Assembly: GCF_964204865.1 (NCBI RefSeq)
Contig: NC_135250.1
Span: 7,750,001 to 7,814,000 of the forward strand
Direction of reading: 5' to 3'
Length of the DNA stretch: 64,000 nucleotides
Origin: Styela clava
Taxonomy: Eukaryota; Chordata; Ascidiacea; Stolidobranchia; Styelidae
The notes under the pieces are model-generated. The model was not told where the DNA came from, ran no database searches, and saw only the letters and a list, made by a program, of their open reading frames with translations. The translations under genes and the position numbers were made by a program. How positions within the stretch are numbered: position 1 is the stretch's first letter; each line of letters begins with the position of its first letter. Shown here in pieces: positions 12,487-25,367 of the stretch.

Positions 12487-15400
12487 TTCTATGATTAAAT
12501 ACAACTATAGTATTATTATAAATTGAAATACTTTGTTGCCTAAGAAATATATAAAAATTTACGTTTAAAAGAGTAGTTCATTGTCCACCAGATGTGATAC
12601 AAGTATAAGACTCTAAAAATCCTCCTTGTATATCTGCTAAATACTCGCAAATAAACTCTGATTCTTCGGCAATCTATCCACAATTTTGTTTCTACTAATT
12701 CACAGTCTAATACAGCAATTTTGTTGTTTCCGTATTATTCATTTATATTTCAGTTGTGCGTGGCGTCACTGCCTGTTTTTGCTATTAGCATCTGGATGAA
12801 CTGTTATCCCCGCCGTATAGACAACACGACCGCCAGACGGAGATACGAAACCTCTTTACACATATATGTGGCATACACACAACTACAATAGATTGTACGC
12901 AAGACATGAAAATTGCCATTAACTTCAATAAACACGTCATATCTAGAACACTAATTGTTGTTAATATATTCAATTTCAGTAGACGAACGTGAAAAGTCAT
13001 TTAGCTATTATTAAAATAAAACAATCGACAGACGCGTCAGTCGGACGTTATAGTTTCCGCGCCAATTTTGAACGACTGCACATGTAAGTGTCCGTGCGAA
13101 TGAATATAACGTGATGGTAGTTTACACTAAATATGTAGAAAAAAAGTATTCTCAATCTTTTGATATAAAAATGAGAAATATTTAACACTTCAACTTTTGC
13201 TTATGTATGGTTGTACACGAGAGAAGTTTCAGTAACTTAGGACATTTTGCACAAATGTTATGTTCTGTACAATAGGTTACATATGGTCTGAGTTCTATTC
13301 TGGGGGGCCACTCTGTGTTTATGCTCTTTCTAGCATGCAATTGAGACAACGTTTTTCACAAACCTCTAATAAATATCTCTGAATTGGCATAGCCATGATT
13401 TCAAATAATTCACAATCGATTTTTATAATTGGTTGATTTAACCTTTAGCTATAGTGGCGAAAGTGGGTCCGATTGTTTAGAATTCATTTCAAAAAACTTT
13501 ATTCTCCGCTGGGCTTTTCCGATAGCTGCGCACAATACTGCACTAAATCTTCATAAATCTGGACGCAATCGATATAGAAGTGGATGTTTTCCATCCCATC
13601 ACTAATTCCTATATATTTAATTCAGCGATAGACACATAATTTGTACAAATCCTAAGGATATAGACAGGGTAGAGTCCAACTGCACATGGGTAGGTGGCAT
13701 ATGGCGATAAACCCCACGCCATGGTGGCGCTGCAATTTTGTTACAGATTAATTACACCTACAGATCGATCTGAGCAAATTTACAAATCACTACAAACATA
13801 AATATTGCAAACAAATTTCACGTACAACGCATGGCATCTTTTCTTCTTTAGAATTGATCAAATCAACAAAAATATACATTTTGAGTTTTTAAAAAAATTA
13901 CAATGAAATATTCTTTTATGCTCCAAACAAAAGTTCACCTCACCTAAATAAATCATTGTTAAACCAAATATAACGACAAAATAAATCATGTACCGGTTTC
14001 TATATTATGATATGCACGCTCGAGGCATTAAACTATACCACTCTAACATTTTCATGGTTAAAACCATACATGCCCATGTGTTGCGAGAATGCGTAATAAT
14101 GAACGTAATTCTACGCACGATTTTACGCAAAATAAAGCGTGAAACGTTATAGCGCTTTCAAATCAGTCAAAGCAGACGTTTGACATTGAACCTGATTAAC
14201 CTTGAATCGTGCTGATTGATGATTTTACACAAACTAGTTCTCATATACGTTATAATAATTAAAAAAAAATAATACTACATGCTATCCGAACACGTTGACG
14301 GTTTGTGCGTGGAGGATGGTATTTATTATCTCAAGGCCATAACAACACTGTTCTATGCGACGTATAAATCGTTATTATTTTTTAAATTATTATTTATGTT
14401 AGAATATTGTGAACCGCAAAGATTCTGCCAATTCAAACAGCGCCGGCTACCGATGAAAATCTTCATATGGTGGCTTTTACTATTAGGTTGTAAATAGAAA
14501 TGATAAAAACTAAATTAGGTAATAAAATTAGATATGAAAGGGTGCGTCACCCTATAAGACAAGCTTCACTTATACGGGTAATTTTCAAGCCAGCGATCTA
14601 AACCTTCGAGTGTATACTACTGGAGTAAGGAAGAGTATATGGCCCAATCGCTATCTAAATGTTCATCTCCGAAGCGGGTTCATTTGAATTAGGTATATAC
14701 AGAGGGCAGCAACAGATGATGTGTATTGGAAATTGCAATGATTCATGTAAAGACTTACTGTTTATATTATTTCAAATGTCTCTAACCTGAATTAATATTG
14801 GTGATAATTGTGCTAAGATTAGCGTGGTAAAGTTTGTCGTAAATATTTTACTGCACCAAAGTCAAATAGCCCAGATAAAAACAGCCGTCTTTTATAGATT
14901 CTAAAACTGATATTTACTTGGGGCAATGAATCAATACACATCCAGTTTTACTGAATCACAGTTCAAGGACGTGAAAGTTCGTCCGATTCTACTGGAAATG
15001 AAGTTTAACACCATTAATAAAACTGTAGAGATCGCAGGGCTTCCAAAGATATTCGCTTCGAAAACTTCTTCGTCTTTCTCAACATATAAGAGCCAGGTCC
15101 ATGTTGGGATCCGGTTCTAAAGCAGCATCAAATGGATCTCCACAATTCTTGAAGAAATGATTCAAACATAGAGGTGACTCAGCTGATCACTCCCATGTTC
15201 TTCAATACCACGACGTCACACTGTCAGCTATTTCAAATGACGTAACGTTCAGCTGTTCCACATGGGGATTGCTGAATTTCTAAAACTAGGCCTTAACAAA
15301 TCTGTTGCTAAAGGTGAACTAATTCAGAAAAATTTGAACACCGATATGAATTGCAAAGATACGAACGCACGAAATTAGATGGAAAGTCAAATACTTCATC

Positions 15401-16763
15401 TGAGATGACTATTGTAACTGCAACGAATATAGAAAAAATATAACAGTCTGTCGAGAATTAAAAATAAAAATCATTCTACAAATCATCCCTTCTTTTATAT
15501 TCCAAGCCTAACATTTTCCTAGAAAATATATTTTAATCATTTGTTGTTACCCAGTTGCGGAAACATAACGTATTTACAATTATTCAAATGACAATTTTCT
15601 ACAAAATGTTAAAAGAATCTTGTTTCGGGAATCTTATGCAATCTTACAGATGATGTATTCATTTGAAGTAGTTCAATATTCATTGAAGACACTGATTATT
15701 ATGACCATGGATTACGATTTAAATTTTTAAAATTATCAAACAAAATCTCGAATCGGGAATAGTTTCCCCAAGCATTGCCCACAAATGGAGTCCACATCTT
15801 GGTTGCGTGTACGATCAATGGATCATGCTTGATGGTAATTGAATACATAACCCGACTGGGCTGTATTCAAAAATTAGTAATCACCGCATTTGAATACTTT
15901 TATACTCGTGGGATTTCCGCCTTTTTCCCGATAGCTTTGGCAAACATGATTATTTCTGGAAGATGAGGGAATCCTTTGCGCGACCCGTTTGTGGAGCAGC
16001 ACATATAAGGAAAGATCTCTTTCGAGATGCTTCCAATACCGACATACCAAATTCACCACTCGTCTGGAGAATGATGTATAATTGAATTTGTGTAACAACT
16101 CAAAGAGCAAAAGTTCCGAGCATTGGTAATATCGTCTTCATATTTGAGTAACTGCACCCTGATACTTTTGCTTAGCAGTTACAATTCGCAACCCAGTACT
16201 TTATTGTTAGAATTTTGGTAAACGTTATAACTCTACGCTAGGTATTGGTAGCAATCAGTTTATACAAGTTACAGATTGTTGTATTGAATTGGCTACAAAC
16301 AATACGTCGTTGAAAGGAATATTGTTTTATAGTTCCATTATTGGTGAATTGTCAATTGTTGTCTCCCAAATATTAAAACAGTTTTCTCAGTTAAATTTTT
16401 TCAGTAATTCAGAGTATGAACTTGAACAGATTAGTAAGCAGTTAATTTGGCGTTGATAAACTTCAATCGTCAAACGTCATGATATAATATTTCAGTATAC
16501 TCAGATGTATGCTGCAACTATTCTATTTAATTCAAGAGTCTTGCTGTAATCTAACACAAATGAAACGGTCAGACGAAACGCTACAAAAATACATTCGTGT
16601 TAGTGAGCAACAAGACTCGAATTAAAATGCACTCAAATAAATAAGTAGTTGACTGCATACTGCAGCCTAAAATCAAGATTTTTTTAAAAACCTTCCGCAC
16701 TTCGATTTATTTTTAGATCCATTTTTAGCATAGAATTATCTAATTAACTAATCAACTACCACA
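12487..16763. other. Intergenic region between divergent genes
   Basis: This 4.3-kb stretch separates the start of the sushi gene (minus) from the transgelin gene (plus), so promoters of both should lie in it. I see no exon with convincing coding content. The open frames at 12785-13000, 14279-14497 and 14926-15120 lack recognisable domains and flanking splice logic. The only clear structure is the motif cluster at 15180-15255. Confidence 0.5.
15180..15255. promoter_or_regulatory. Candidate muscle enhancer: two CAGCTG E-boxes and two CRE-like sites
   Basis: Within 76 bp there are CAGCTG at 15180, CGACGTCAC at 15211, TGACGTAA at 15238 and CAGCTG at 15250. CRE plus MyoD-type E-box clusters are a known feature of ascidian muscle regulatory modules. 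The nearest downstream gene, 1.5 kb away, is a transgelin/calponin-like gene. A further half-CRE (ACGTCA) lies at 16474. The function is inferred from motif clustering only. Confidence 0.4.
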
Positions 16764-18921
16764 ATGGCCAACAAGGGATTCGCGTATGGCATGAGCGCTC
16801 AGGTCGCTAAAAAGGTAGGTATATTTTTTTGAAAAGTTCCTAGTTAAATTTGTACCATCTCTTTTACACATGACAGTCAATACTTGAACAATCTATGGCA
16901 AGTGGAATTGCTTATGTGATGATATGATGTGACGATTTCCTCCAATATTCCTACCATAGTCGTGAAAAATGATTTCAAACAAAATTTGTTAAACAAACAA
17001 AATGTTTTGTACTAGTCCAAGTGGGGCGATTTTAAGTTAATTTGATGTATATATATTCAATTTCTACATGAGCTGTAAAGGTTTCTGAGGTATTTGTATT
17101 TTAAATTCTTCTGGTTGTTGTTATATTATTACACAGTGTGTAGGTTGAAATAACCAATAGATTCCTGGTCAAATACAAGGCAAGGGTGAACAAATACCTT
17201 GGATTCGTGTCACTCCTGATCAAAGAATCAACAGTAAACGCAGAAATATAATAAAGTAGAAAGCAAAGCTATTGCTTATGTTGATAGTTGTTACGGAAAT
17301 TAAACCTTATTTAAATGAGTTGTACACATGTTTACACTTAAAGCACGACGTAAATAGGCAAATTTTATAAAGATAGTAAGATACAAGACTATATAAAAAT
17401 GAAGAAGCTCTGTTCATTTACTTCATAACCCTTTTTACCTAGATTGCTGGAAAGCGCGATACGGATGCGGAAGCCAAAGTGCAGCATTTTATTGAGACAA
17501 TCACTGGTCAATCTTTCGATTCTTCCAAAAGCTACGAGGAGAATCTTCATGATGGCCAACTCATATGCCAGTAAGCAATCCATATGTATTATCTCTTAAT
17601 TTTAAATTCAGTTAGTACAACCCTAGTTCAGTGTTAGGTAGAACCTTAGACGCAAGTCCAATCGAGTCAAGTACATCACTGAGTTAAGTCTCACTGGTGG
17701 TCAGTTGATGGCGAGTGACGTTTTTGGTAAATGGTCACCCGGGTTCAACTTGAGCCGTGTCAATCATTCTAGCCTCTCCAAATCAGGTAAAGCCAGGCAA
17801 AGCTTTTTTCTGGAATCCTATCATTCATTTAGTGTTTATTGTTTTTTCCAATGTGATTTACAATCAACATTTTCAACAGCTTGGCCAACAAATTGAAACC
17901 AAAATCAGTTAAGAAGATCCAAGAAAGCACAATGCCATTCAAAAAGGTAAGTATATCATTGTGATAAACGAGTGTTATTCTACCGGAAAATGAGATCGGG
18001 GTCTCAGTTAACATATTGTCACATTTTGTCACAGTTATCTTTATATATGGATGAGAGGCTTCAAATAAGTTAAAAGTGCAACATACTAGTTTATATATAT
18101 ATTTTTCTTACTTTATAATTTTTTTGTTTTTTTAGTTTTATTCTATTACTGAAAATCCACTGAATGTCAATTATAGGTGCATTTTAGCTCCGAAAGAAAA
18201 ATAAAATTTGTACTACTTTAGAATATTTAGTTCAAATGGTACAAAATAAGGTCAAGGCGGTTGAAATTGGCTACCACACTACAATAAACGGTTTTCAATC
18301 CGATTTCTCTAACTGGGGAAGGCATAAAGACTTGTTGTTCAATATATAATTTTTCAATAAGATGAGATTGCTCAATGGCTCAAACAGCATAAAAGTAATT
18401 ATTATTTGACTTCAGATGGAGAACATCGAAAACTTTTTGAAATTCGCCCAGGACTATGGTGTCCCAAAAGGCGACTTGTTTCAAACAGTTGATCTGTACG
18501 AAACCTCGAATATTCCTGCTTTCACTGCAACAATGGTCGCCCTTGGTCGCGCGGTAAGTAAAGTTTATATTTTCTGTGATTTGTTTGACTGTGGTAATGT
18601 GAATTGCCCCCCATACTGAAGATGTGAGATCACACTGTACTGTCATCACGCCAGAATGGATATATTGTACTTCAATTATAGTGATGGCTCATAGCAAATT
18701 GTTCTTTTCAGTGCCAACTGAAACCAGAATGGGATTCATCATCTTCCTCCTACCAAAAGGATTGGCCCGTTCTCGGACCCAAACCCTCGATTGAAAACAA
18801 ACGTGAATTTGACGAGAAAACTATCGCTGAAGGCAAAAATATTATCGGAATACAAGCCGGAACCAACAAAATGGCTAGCCAAGCTGGCCAGTCTTTTGGA
18901 GCAAGAAGACAAATCAATTAA
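16764..18921 (+). CDS. Transgelin/calponin-like muscle protein with CH domain and one calponin repeat
   Basis: Five exons (16764-16814, 17443-17570, 17880-17946, 18416-18553, 18712-18921) join in frame through GT/AG sites to 197 aa plus stop, close to the usual transgelin length of about 200. The start sits in a good context (ACAATGG) and begins MANKGFAYGMSAQVAKK. Residues about 25-130 form a calponin-homology domain, with DGQLICHLANKLKP, VKKIQESTMPFKKMENIENF and GDLFQTVDLYE matching the family. A single calponin-like (CLIK) repeat near the C terminus reads NIIGIQAGTNKMASQAGQ. The protein should bind actin and stabilise filaments in muscle or other contractile cells. Transgelin, insect Mp20 and short calponins share this layout, so the exact orthologue is not fixed. 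Confidence 0.95.
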
Positions 18922-20294
18922 CTTTGAATTTATTAGCAGTTATGGTGTTTTAACTATCCAAAATATTTTCTTTTTACTTTTGCATACGGTTCAACGCCAA
19001 AATGTTAATAAATGTTGGTCTCCCGGCTATTATTTTGCAATATTAAAAGATGCATATATATAAATAAAAAAAAATTGCGTCTCCTAAAAGTAGAGCCTCT
19101 CGTGTCAACACACGGGTAGTTATTTGCATCTCAGCTAATAATTAATCTTCTTTTTACCAAATACTAAAAATAATTATAATCTCCGAACAACCAGAAAAAT
19201 ATTGTGTCGTTTTCTGTATATGTTTAGGACATCATTTATTTCGTAATGTTTATCAAATCATAACAACGACAAAATACAGTATTTGCTAGATAATTTGGCA
19301 TTTTTTGTTTTAGAAGACTAAGTTAGGGCTTAGGATGAGCATAACTGTACCAAACGTACCCACGCTCAGTCTACACAAACAAAGGGGTGTATCATCAATT
19401 TCTCCCTTCTCGTTTTAGCCAAAAGATAGCATCTCGTTATAATTTCAAAAATTGAGGGATGACCCAAGTACTCAAAGCTGGGTATCTTTTGTAATTTAAT
19501 ATATATTACAAGTAGGCCACGAACTGGTTGGAATTTACTTAACACAATAGTTGTGACCAGAAGTACCTCTGATAATTCCCATGCTTACCGACTGAATAAA
19601 CCTATGTAACCTTTGATGATAACACATTGTAATAGCAATCAACATTTGTTCGACAACTTTTTTATTTCTTTGAGCTACACCCAAGGGAGGAACATGCTAC
19701 AAGCATGCACGCGAAGGCACGTTTGCATTTCTGTCAACACTTTAATGCAGTTTTGGAGTTTATGTCAGTACATAGGAATGTAGTTTAGTCCTTTGGGATA
19801 TAGGTCGAGACGACGGAAAATAGTGCCAATGATATAAATAGAAAAGACAGAATTGGCTGACTACGACGACATCCTTCAACAGAAGATAGAATATAGCGTA
19901 TGCATGCATATCGAAATCAAATTAAATTATTTACTGCTATATTTGGTTGTTTGCTATAGTAAATAATCAAACGCAAGAATTACCAATTTTTTTTACATAT
20001 AATTCGACTGCGCATTGCATAAATATGTATCCATATCCGCTACTAACCCCGACAGCTGCACCATGTCGATACTGAAATAAAATCACGACGTCATCATTGT
20101 CGCCAATATGTAGAAATTCTGAAAACGACACCTAAGACACATGTACGATACATCATGCCTTAATTCCTCATGATCAGTCAATAACGTTTCAATGCTCAAG
20201 CCGGTACTTGTTGAACACGAAATGAATCTATAGATTGTTTTGTCATTTCGTATTTTTCTCCTTGTTGTTTTTCTTTATCTACTGGACCAATTGC
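18922..20294. other. 3' region of the transgelin gene and intergenic DNA
   Basis: After the polyadenylation signals this is AT-rich DNA with no open frame, RNA gene or repeat that I can support. Confidence 0.5.
19006..19068 (+). terminator. Polyadenylation signals of the transgelin-like gene
   Basis: AATAAA occurs about 85 bp after the stop codon (near 19007) and again at 19063-19068 just before an A-rich run. Either could end the transcript. Confidence 0.6.
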
Positions 20295-20972
20295 CAAGCT
20301 TATCCTTGGGGTATGTTTTTCTATCCCATTCCATAACAATTTATGCCTGTCCCATCCCATGGGATTCCCATACAACCCAATGAAAATTAGTAAATTTATG
20401 AAAATTCAGGTTTATTGTCTAGTGAATAAGACTACATGAAGGAAGAGACATGCAAAAGGACAAAATTTATTGACTTTGTTAACTTTAAAATTCAAAAGTA
20501 TTGACTAATTATATCAATTCAATATCACGGCCCTATCGCCAAACTACTCTGAAAACGACCTCTAACCACAAAATCATCCGAGTGTGACTTGGTTGATGTT
20601 TTGATTGGCAGGTATCCGGCTTAAAATTACAAAAACTTCTCTGGCCCGATCGCAATGAAAAATTTTCTGGGTTATGTGGACGCTATCCCAGACTAACACG
20701 CCGAGTTTCGTCCGAATCGGCCCGCCAGAATTGTGCTCGCACTCTATATATAGAATGTATTAATAATACCTATCACTTACGTCTAACGCCATACGTGCAA
20801 CAATTTTCGACTCTGACTGTATATAAGCATTATCGTGCTAACTCGTAAAAATCGCGCCGGTAAGAACATAATGGTAATTTTGTTGACGTACAAAGCATTA
20901 TCTTCTATGAAATTGTCTCACGTGTACTGCTTGTCCCATCCCGTGGAAATCCCATTCTCATGGTCAAGCCTG
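20295..20972. mobile_element. Second copy of the 3128-4004 hAT family, with target duplication
   Basis: The left end CAAGCTTATCC and the inverted right end CAGGCTTGACCATG match the termini of the 3128 copy. Flanks are ccaattgc (20287-20294) and ccgattgc (20973-20980), seven of eight identical. Interior segments, including CCCATCCCATGGGATTC and the GAAGAGACATGCAAAA region, also align with the first copy. The stretch at about 20505-20800 is unlike the first copy and may be another insertion. Confidence 0.8.
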
Positions 20973-22342
20973 CCGATTGCTTTGAAATTTTCGGTGGTTA
21001 GAGATTGTTGTTGTCTCTAGAAGGCTATTATTTATTTCAAAAATGGTGTTGGCTCTATGGAATTCGTTTTTTACTTCAAATTTTTGTGTGAAGACGTCAT
21101 CAAAATTCATAAATCCGCACCATATATATCGTGTTTACGTGACCATATTTCACCGACCTAGTGGCTAGACTACCTGTAATGTAACAGTTTTGGTGCTAAC
21201 TCGTTTTCGCTTTCGTGTCCATATATTCGAGCGTGACCTTCTTGTTTCCTGTACGTAACGCTTCTCAAACCATTGGTTTTTTATTGTAGTAAATCGCCCA
21301 TGTTAAAAAATGTTCTTTGTTCCTCACAAAAACGAGCCGGGACAATGACCATGGTAAAAAGATCATGGCATATATTCATAGGGTAAACTCTTTTCGGTTA
21401 TATCCATGTTGGTCCAGTGGATGACAAGGTCACATATCTTTGAATTCATATAGTAGGAGCCATACGGCAATTATTGTAGGATTCCTATGGGCAACCTTGA
21501 AGCTTTACTTATACAAACTGTTTTATTTTTTCAGTCAGATCAACGACCCAGCTGTGTGCTCTAAAAATTCGATTCTCAATCAGTTGTTGAAATACTGCTA
21601 CAGATTATCATATCAATGGTCCAAATTCAGCAGCATTGTATATTGATGAGAAAATATCTTTATTCTGTCAGATATAAATCATTGTGGGGAATTATTTTTT
21701 TGACTAATGAGTTGTTTGCCTATGCGAAACTCAACCAACAGTAATATCGGACTTGTGAGAGAAACGGAAAACATTTGGGAATCGGGTTCGATATATTGTC
21801 CAGCCGTTGAATGGCCCCTGGAACGAGCGCTACTGTTGGTACAAGGAAACTGGCGTATTTATATACATGTCCTCATTTCATTCTACCAGGAATGTCAAAA
21901 ATTTCGAATCTGAACAATGCGTCCACAGCGTAAACGGTTTTCCGTCAAATGGTCAAAATAACTTATGTTGACAATATTTATGTGAATACTCAGAATAAGC
22001 AAACAAATAAATAATCTTTTCGACGAATCGAAATGAACAGTCATATTAAGTTCGAAGCAAACATTAAAAGTAACTGTAGAACAATATGCTATTGATGTAC
22101 TATATCAAGAATCAACGGTTTTTCAAAATGAGGTAAAAATCAACAATAAAAGATATAAATGAATGCAATATTAAATAAGCCGAAACTCGAAGCCAAATAT
22201 TCTCTTGATCAGAGCTGCGAATTTGATGTTGAACGTACATTCATAAAGAGTTTCAAACCAATCAATGGTTACAAATGGTTTCGATTCTCCACCTAATGGT
22301 TGCCTATATTCACACAAAACTGGGCTACGGGCTAACACCAAG
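20973..22342. other. Unassigned region with coding-like fragments
   Basis: A strong-looking splice acceptor at about 21534 precedes a short open stretch (INDPAVCSKNSILNQLLK), and another open stretch around 21780-21970 reads GPWNERYCWYKETG in one frame. No frame extends far, and I cannot join them into a gene. They may be remnants of a decayed gene or isolated exons of an unrecognised one. Confidence 0.3.
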
Positions 22343-22869
22343 ATGAAAGTGCTACTACTAGTCTTGTGTGGTTTACTGTAAATTACCACGTTTTGTAATT
22401 GCTGTAAAATTTTCGGTAACAAGGCGGTGTATTATAGGATCGTGAAAACGATATAAATCAATTACAATTACTTTTGATTCAATTCAAGACTGACTTAAAT
22501 GGTATAAACGTAAAAAATTTTTTTTATGCATTTGATCTGAACCTCTTAGCAAAGTCACAATGTACCGTTGTCAAACAGCCTAATAGTAAGTGAAAATTTG
22601 TTATTGCGTAATATCATTTACCCCTCATGTGTATTATAGTACGAATTCTCGATATAACTAACGTGACACGACGCAATTCGTTCCTGTGTCATTACTCAAA
22701 AGACAACGTGGATCGTTTTATCAAGGCGGTTCTTAATGGGAAGGCTTCCGATATCTTGGATTGTTTGAATGAGCGTTCGTTATCAACTCCGTTTTGGAGA
22801 GTCAATATTGAACATAGCGACAAAATGATATACTCGCTACGTCACTCAAGAGTCCGTTATAAACAATAA
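22343..22869 (+). CDS. Possible small secreted protein, three exons, unrecognised
   Basis: An ATG in good context (AAGATGA) opens a hydrophobic signal-like leader, MKVLLLVLCGLL. A 36-nt exon at 22550-22585 and a last exon at 22640-22869 share a frame (phase 1 junction) and read KSQCTVVKQPN and then ILDITNVTRRNSFLCHYSKD, ending YSLRHSRVRYKQ. AATAAA overlaps the stop and recurs at 22880. The weak point is the first junction. The better donor (after 22377) is in the wrong phase, while the phase-correct donor near 22371 is poor, so a missing exon or a different first exon is possible. The mature part would have three cysteines. No family is recognised. Confidence 0.35.
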
Positions 22870-22879
22870 ACATAATTTT

Positions 22880-22885
22880 AATAAA
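22880..22885 (+). terminator. Polyadenylation signal for the tentative small secreted gene
   Basis: AATAAA lies 11 bp after the stop codon of the exon ending at 22869; another overlaps the stop itself. Confidence 0.35.
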
Positions 22886-25367
22886 GGCCCTTCATGAAAT
22901 CTTGAATTGGCCACATATGGACCTTATCAAATACACTAATATCATTAATATCTTACAGGGTTCTTGTGTGGTTTGAGTTTACTCTCTCGTCATCTTGAAA
23001 CAAGAACTGGCTTATCTTTGTGCGCCTCGTTATGTTTACCGTCAATTCGAAATAGCGACTTTGAGCAGATGCTTGTGACGGGAATTTTCACTTGTGACAT
23101 TGGACTGCCATTTCGTAGCTCTGACAACTGGTGTGAGATTTTAGTGAGGTACTGTTTTAAAAAAGAAACTTGGGGACTGGCACTTTGTTCTTTTGCTATC
23201 TGGGACCCATAAATGCGACAATCTTCGACGAAGTTTTATTATCTCGAAAAACGTACGGAAAAGAAGGAAGACTCAAACTCTGGCTATGGACGCCTTAACC
23301 TGAAAACCCGTTTGGTATGGTATGTGCATAAATCTGGTGCTGTGGATCCTCTTGGTACGTCATGTTTAAAATAGGAGTTGAATATTATAACAGTGAACAC
23401 TAGTAATGTTTTAATATTTTCAATAAAAACTAGAATAGCTTTAAAATTAGTCTAGACTGCATTATGAGGTAAGTTTGGGTAGCCGTTTTGTTCATTACTG
23501 CTTTTAAAAGATGAGTAGGTTTTTTATTGAAATTTTGATTTAAGGGTTTTTCTATAGATGAGCTTCAGTGCAAACGAACTACTAGATTTCTCCACGAGAA
23601 TGCTTTATTTAAACTGACTGAATCAAATTTGACATGGATAGAAATAGCCTAAAAAAAAACTATGTCGGTTTCGAATTGCTCCATATGCAAGGCACCTTCT
23701 TTCAATACACGAAGTGTAATGTCTATGGAAGCAGTATGTAACAGACACTATCACCACTAGTATTATAAGTTCAACCTTATTAAGTGTTGTGGAATTTTTT
23801 TCGTTTTTCATCACAAACAGATCCAATATAAAATGTGGCCTACCGATGAAGAACATGGAAATCAAATATCTATTCGATGATCTAATTCCTACATAAAAGA
23901 CTGAATTCAGGCAACTTGACCAGATAGACAATGGGCTTACAGGAAACTGCACTTTTTTTTTATCAAATATGACCTATATTGCTGCACTGGCCTACCGAGA
24001 CAAGTGACGCCAATCTTACCATAACAGTGACAATATTTACTTCATTATGCACGAGTTGCGGGAAAAGCACAAGTTACCCAATCCTTTTCCCTTTGTGAGT
24101 CCACGTCAGGGTGTTCGATACAAAAAATGAAGAAGTATCAAATATTCAAGAAACTAGAGCAGGGGTGGGCAAGGTTTTTGGATCAAGGGCCGAAAATTTT
24201 CAACATATATACTGGATTTTTTTCATCTGCCAAATTTCAGTGCACTGTGTATGGAACTCGGGATTCTATTTATAACATTTTCCAATCTGTCGCTACAACA
24301 ATACCTTTGCCCAAATAATGCCTTTAATGTGATTTTTACAGGTCTACTGGCATTAAAACACCGATATTATTGTCATTTTATGCTTCAATTTTACTTAGTT
24401 GTCATGTAGTTTTTCCGCGATAGAGAAGCATTATTCAATTTTGGATGTTCATGCAAATGTCAACGTGAAATATTTGTTTGATTGATAGCTTGCTGCTCTA
24501 TTATTTTGTTGGAGATTGCACTATATCCAGCATTTGTGCCAAGTGTGCAAACTGCCGTCGTGCAGTCGAGTCACCAACTAGAGAACTAGCATCAGTTTGA
24601 GAAAACTGTCGATTTTTGCAATTTGTAAGACTCCCATTTTCCATGAAGAAACCAACCATTGATGCAAACACCGTCTCGTAACATTCCTATCCTAATTGGA
24701 GTTGAGCATGGTTTTAGAGCCGTCTGACTAGTTTATAGAATCGATGAACGCGAAGGAATATCTAGTCGATTATCTTAGTACTTTGAATTGATAAATGAAG
24801 CGTTCATAACTGTTTAATGTATTTAAACGATATTGAAAAAAAATAAAATTTGACAATTTGCAATATAAATAAAATGTTGATAGAAATCAAAAATGAGAAA
24901 CGGACAACTACAATGTTGTTGCATATCCAGTACGAAAATGGTATAATGCGTTGTCGCCACCTGTTGTAAATTTTCACGAGAAATCTTAAACATCATGTTG
25001 ATGTCAGTTTGCTAGAACAGGGTTTTAGACTCACTCTGCTTGTATGTTATCTTCCTTTGAATGAATTAAAGTTTTGAAGCAATTAGCTTGTACTGAGAGC
25101 AGTTTGGGCCTAACTATATTGGGGTATTACGTTGACTATTTCGAATATCATTTTTTCCGAAATTACCATGGACTTTAATCTTAATATAATGCTTCAAATT
25201 TACCTTCTTTTTTAAATAAAATAATATCGTTTCGATAGACAATACCTATTTATCGCAATTGCGTTGTAATATACACCATAACTAATACATGACGAGCAGA
25301 TTCGTTTTCGAATTCTTAATGTTATAGAAATGACATTTTTGATAATTGGCAAAAGCGATTGAAAACT
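22886..25367. other. Intergenic region before the 3' end of the GT7 gene
   Basis: Open frames at 22964-23212 (plus) and 23623-23952 (minus) have no recognisable domains or splice context. The only element I can name is a hAT-like left end at 24160. The rest is AT-rich and featureless to me. Confidence 0.4.
24160..24215 (+). mobile_element. Left end of a hAT-like element, right end not found
   Basis: CAGGGGTGGGCAAGGTTTTT followed by a GGGCCG motif is the typical terminus of many hAT elements. No inverted partner ending CCCACCCCTG was found downstream. The upstream 8 bp, aactagag, reappears at 24576-24583, but the sequence just before that does not look like the expected terminus. Confidence 0.45.

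Noticed and set aside
23623-23952. 109-codon minus-strand frame
   Set aside because: It has no recognisable domain, and no upstream exon or promoter feature was found.
24160-24583. Complete hAT element bounded by aactagag repeats
   Set aside because: The sequence before the second aactagag does not resemble the left terminus inverted, so the repeat may be coincidental.
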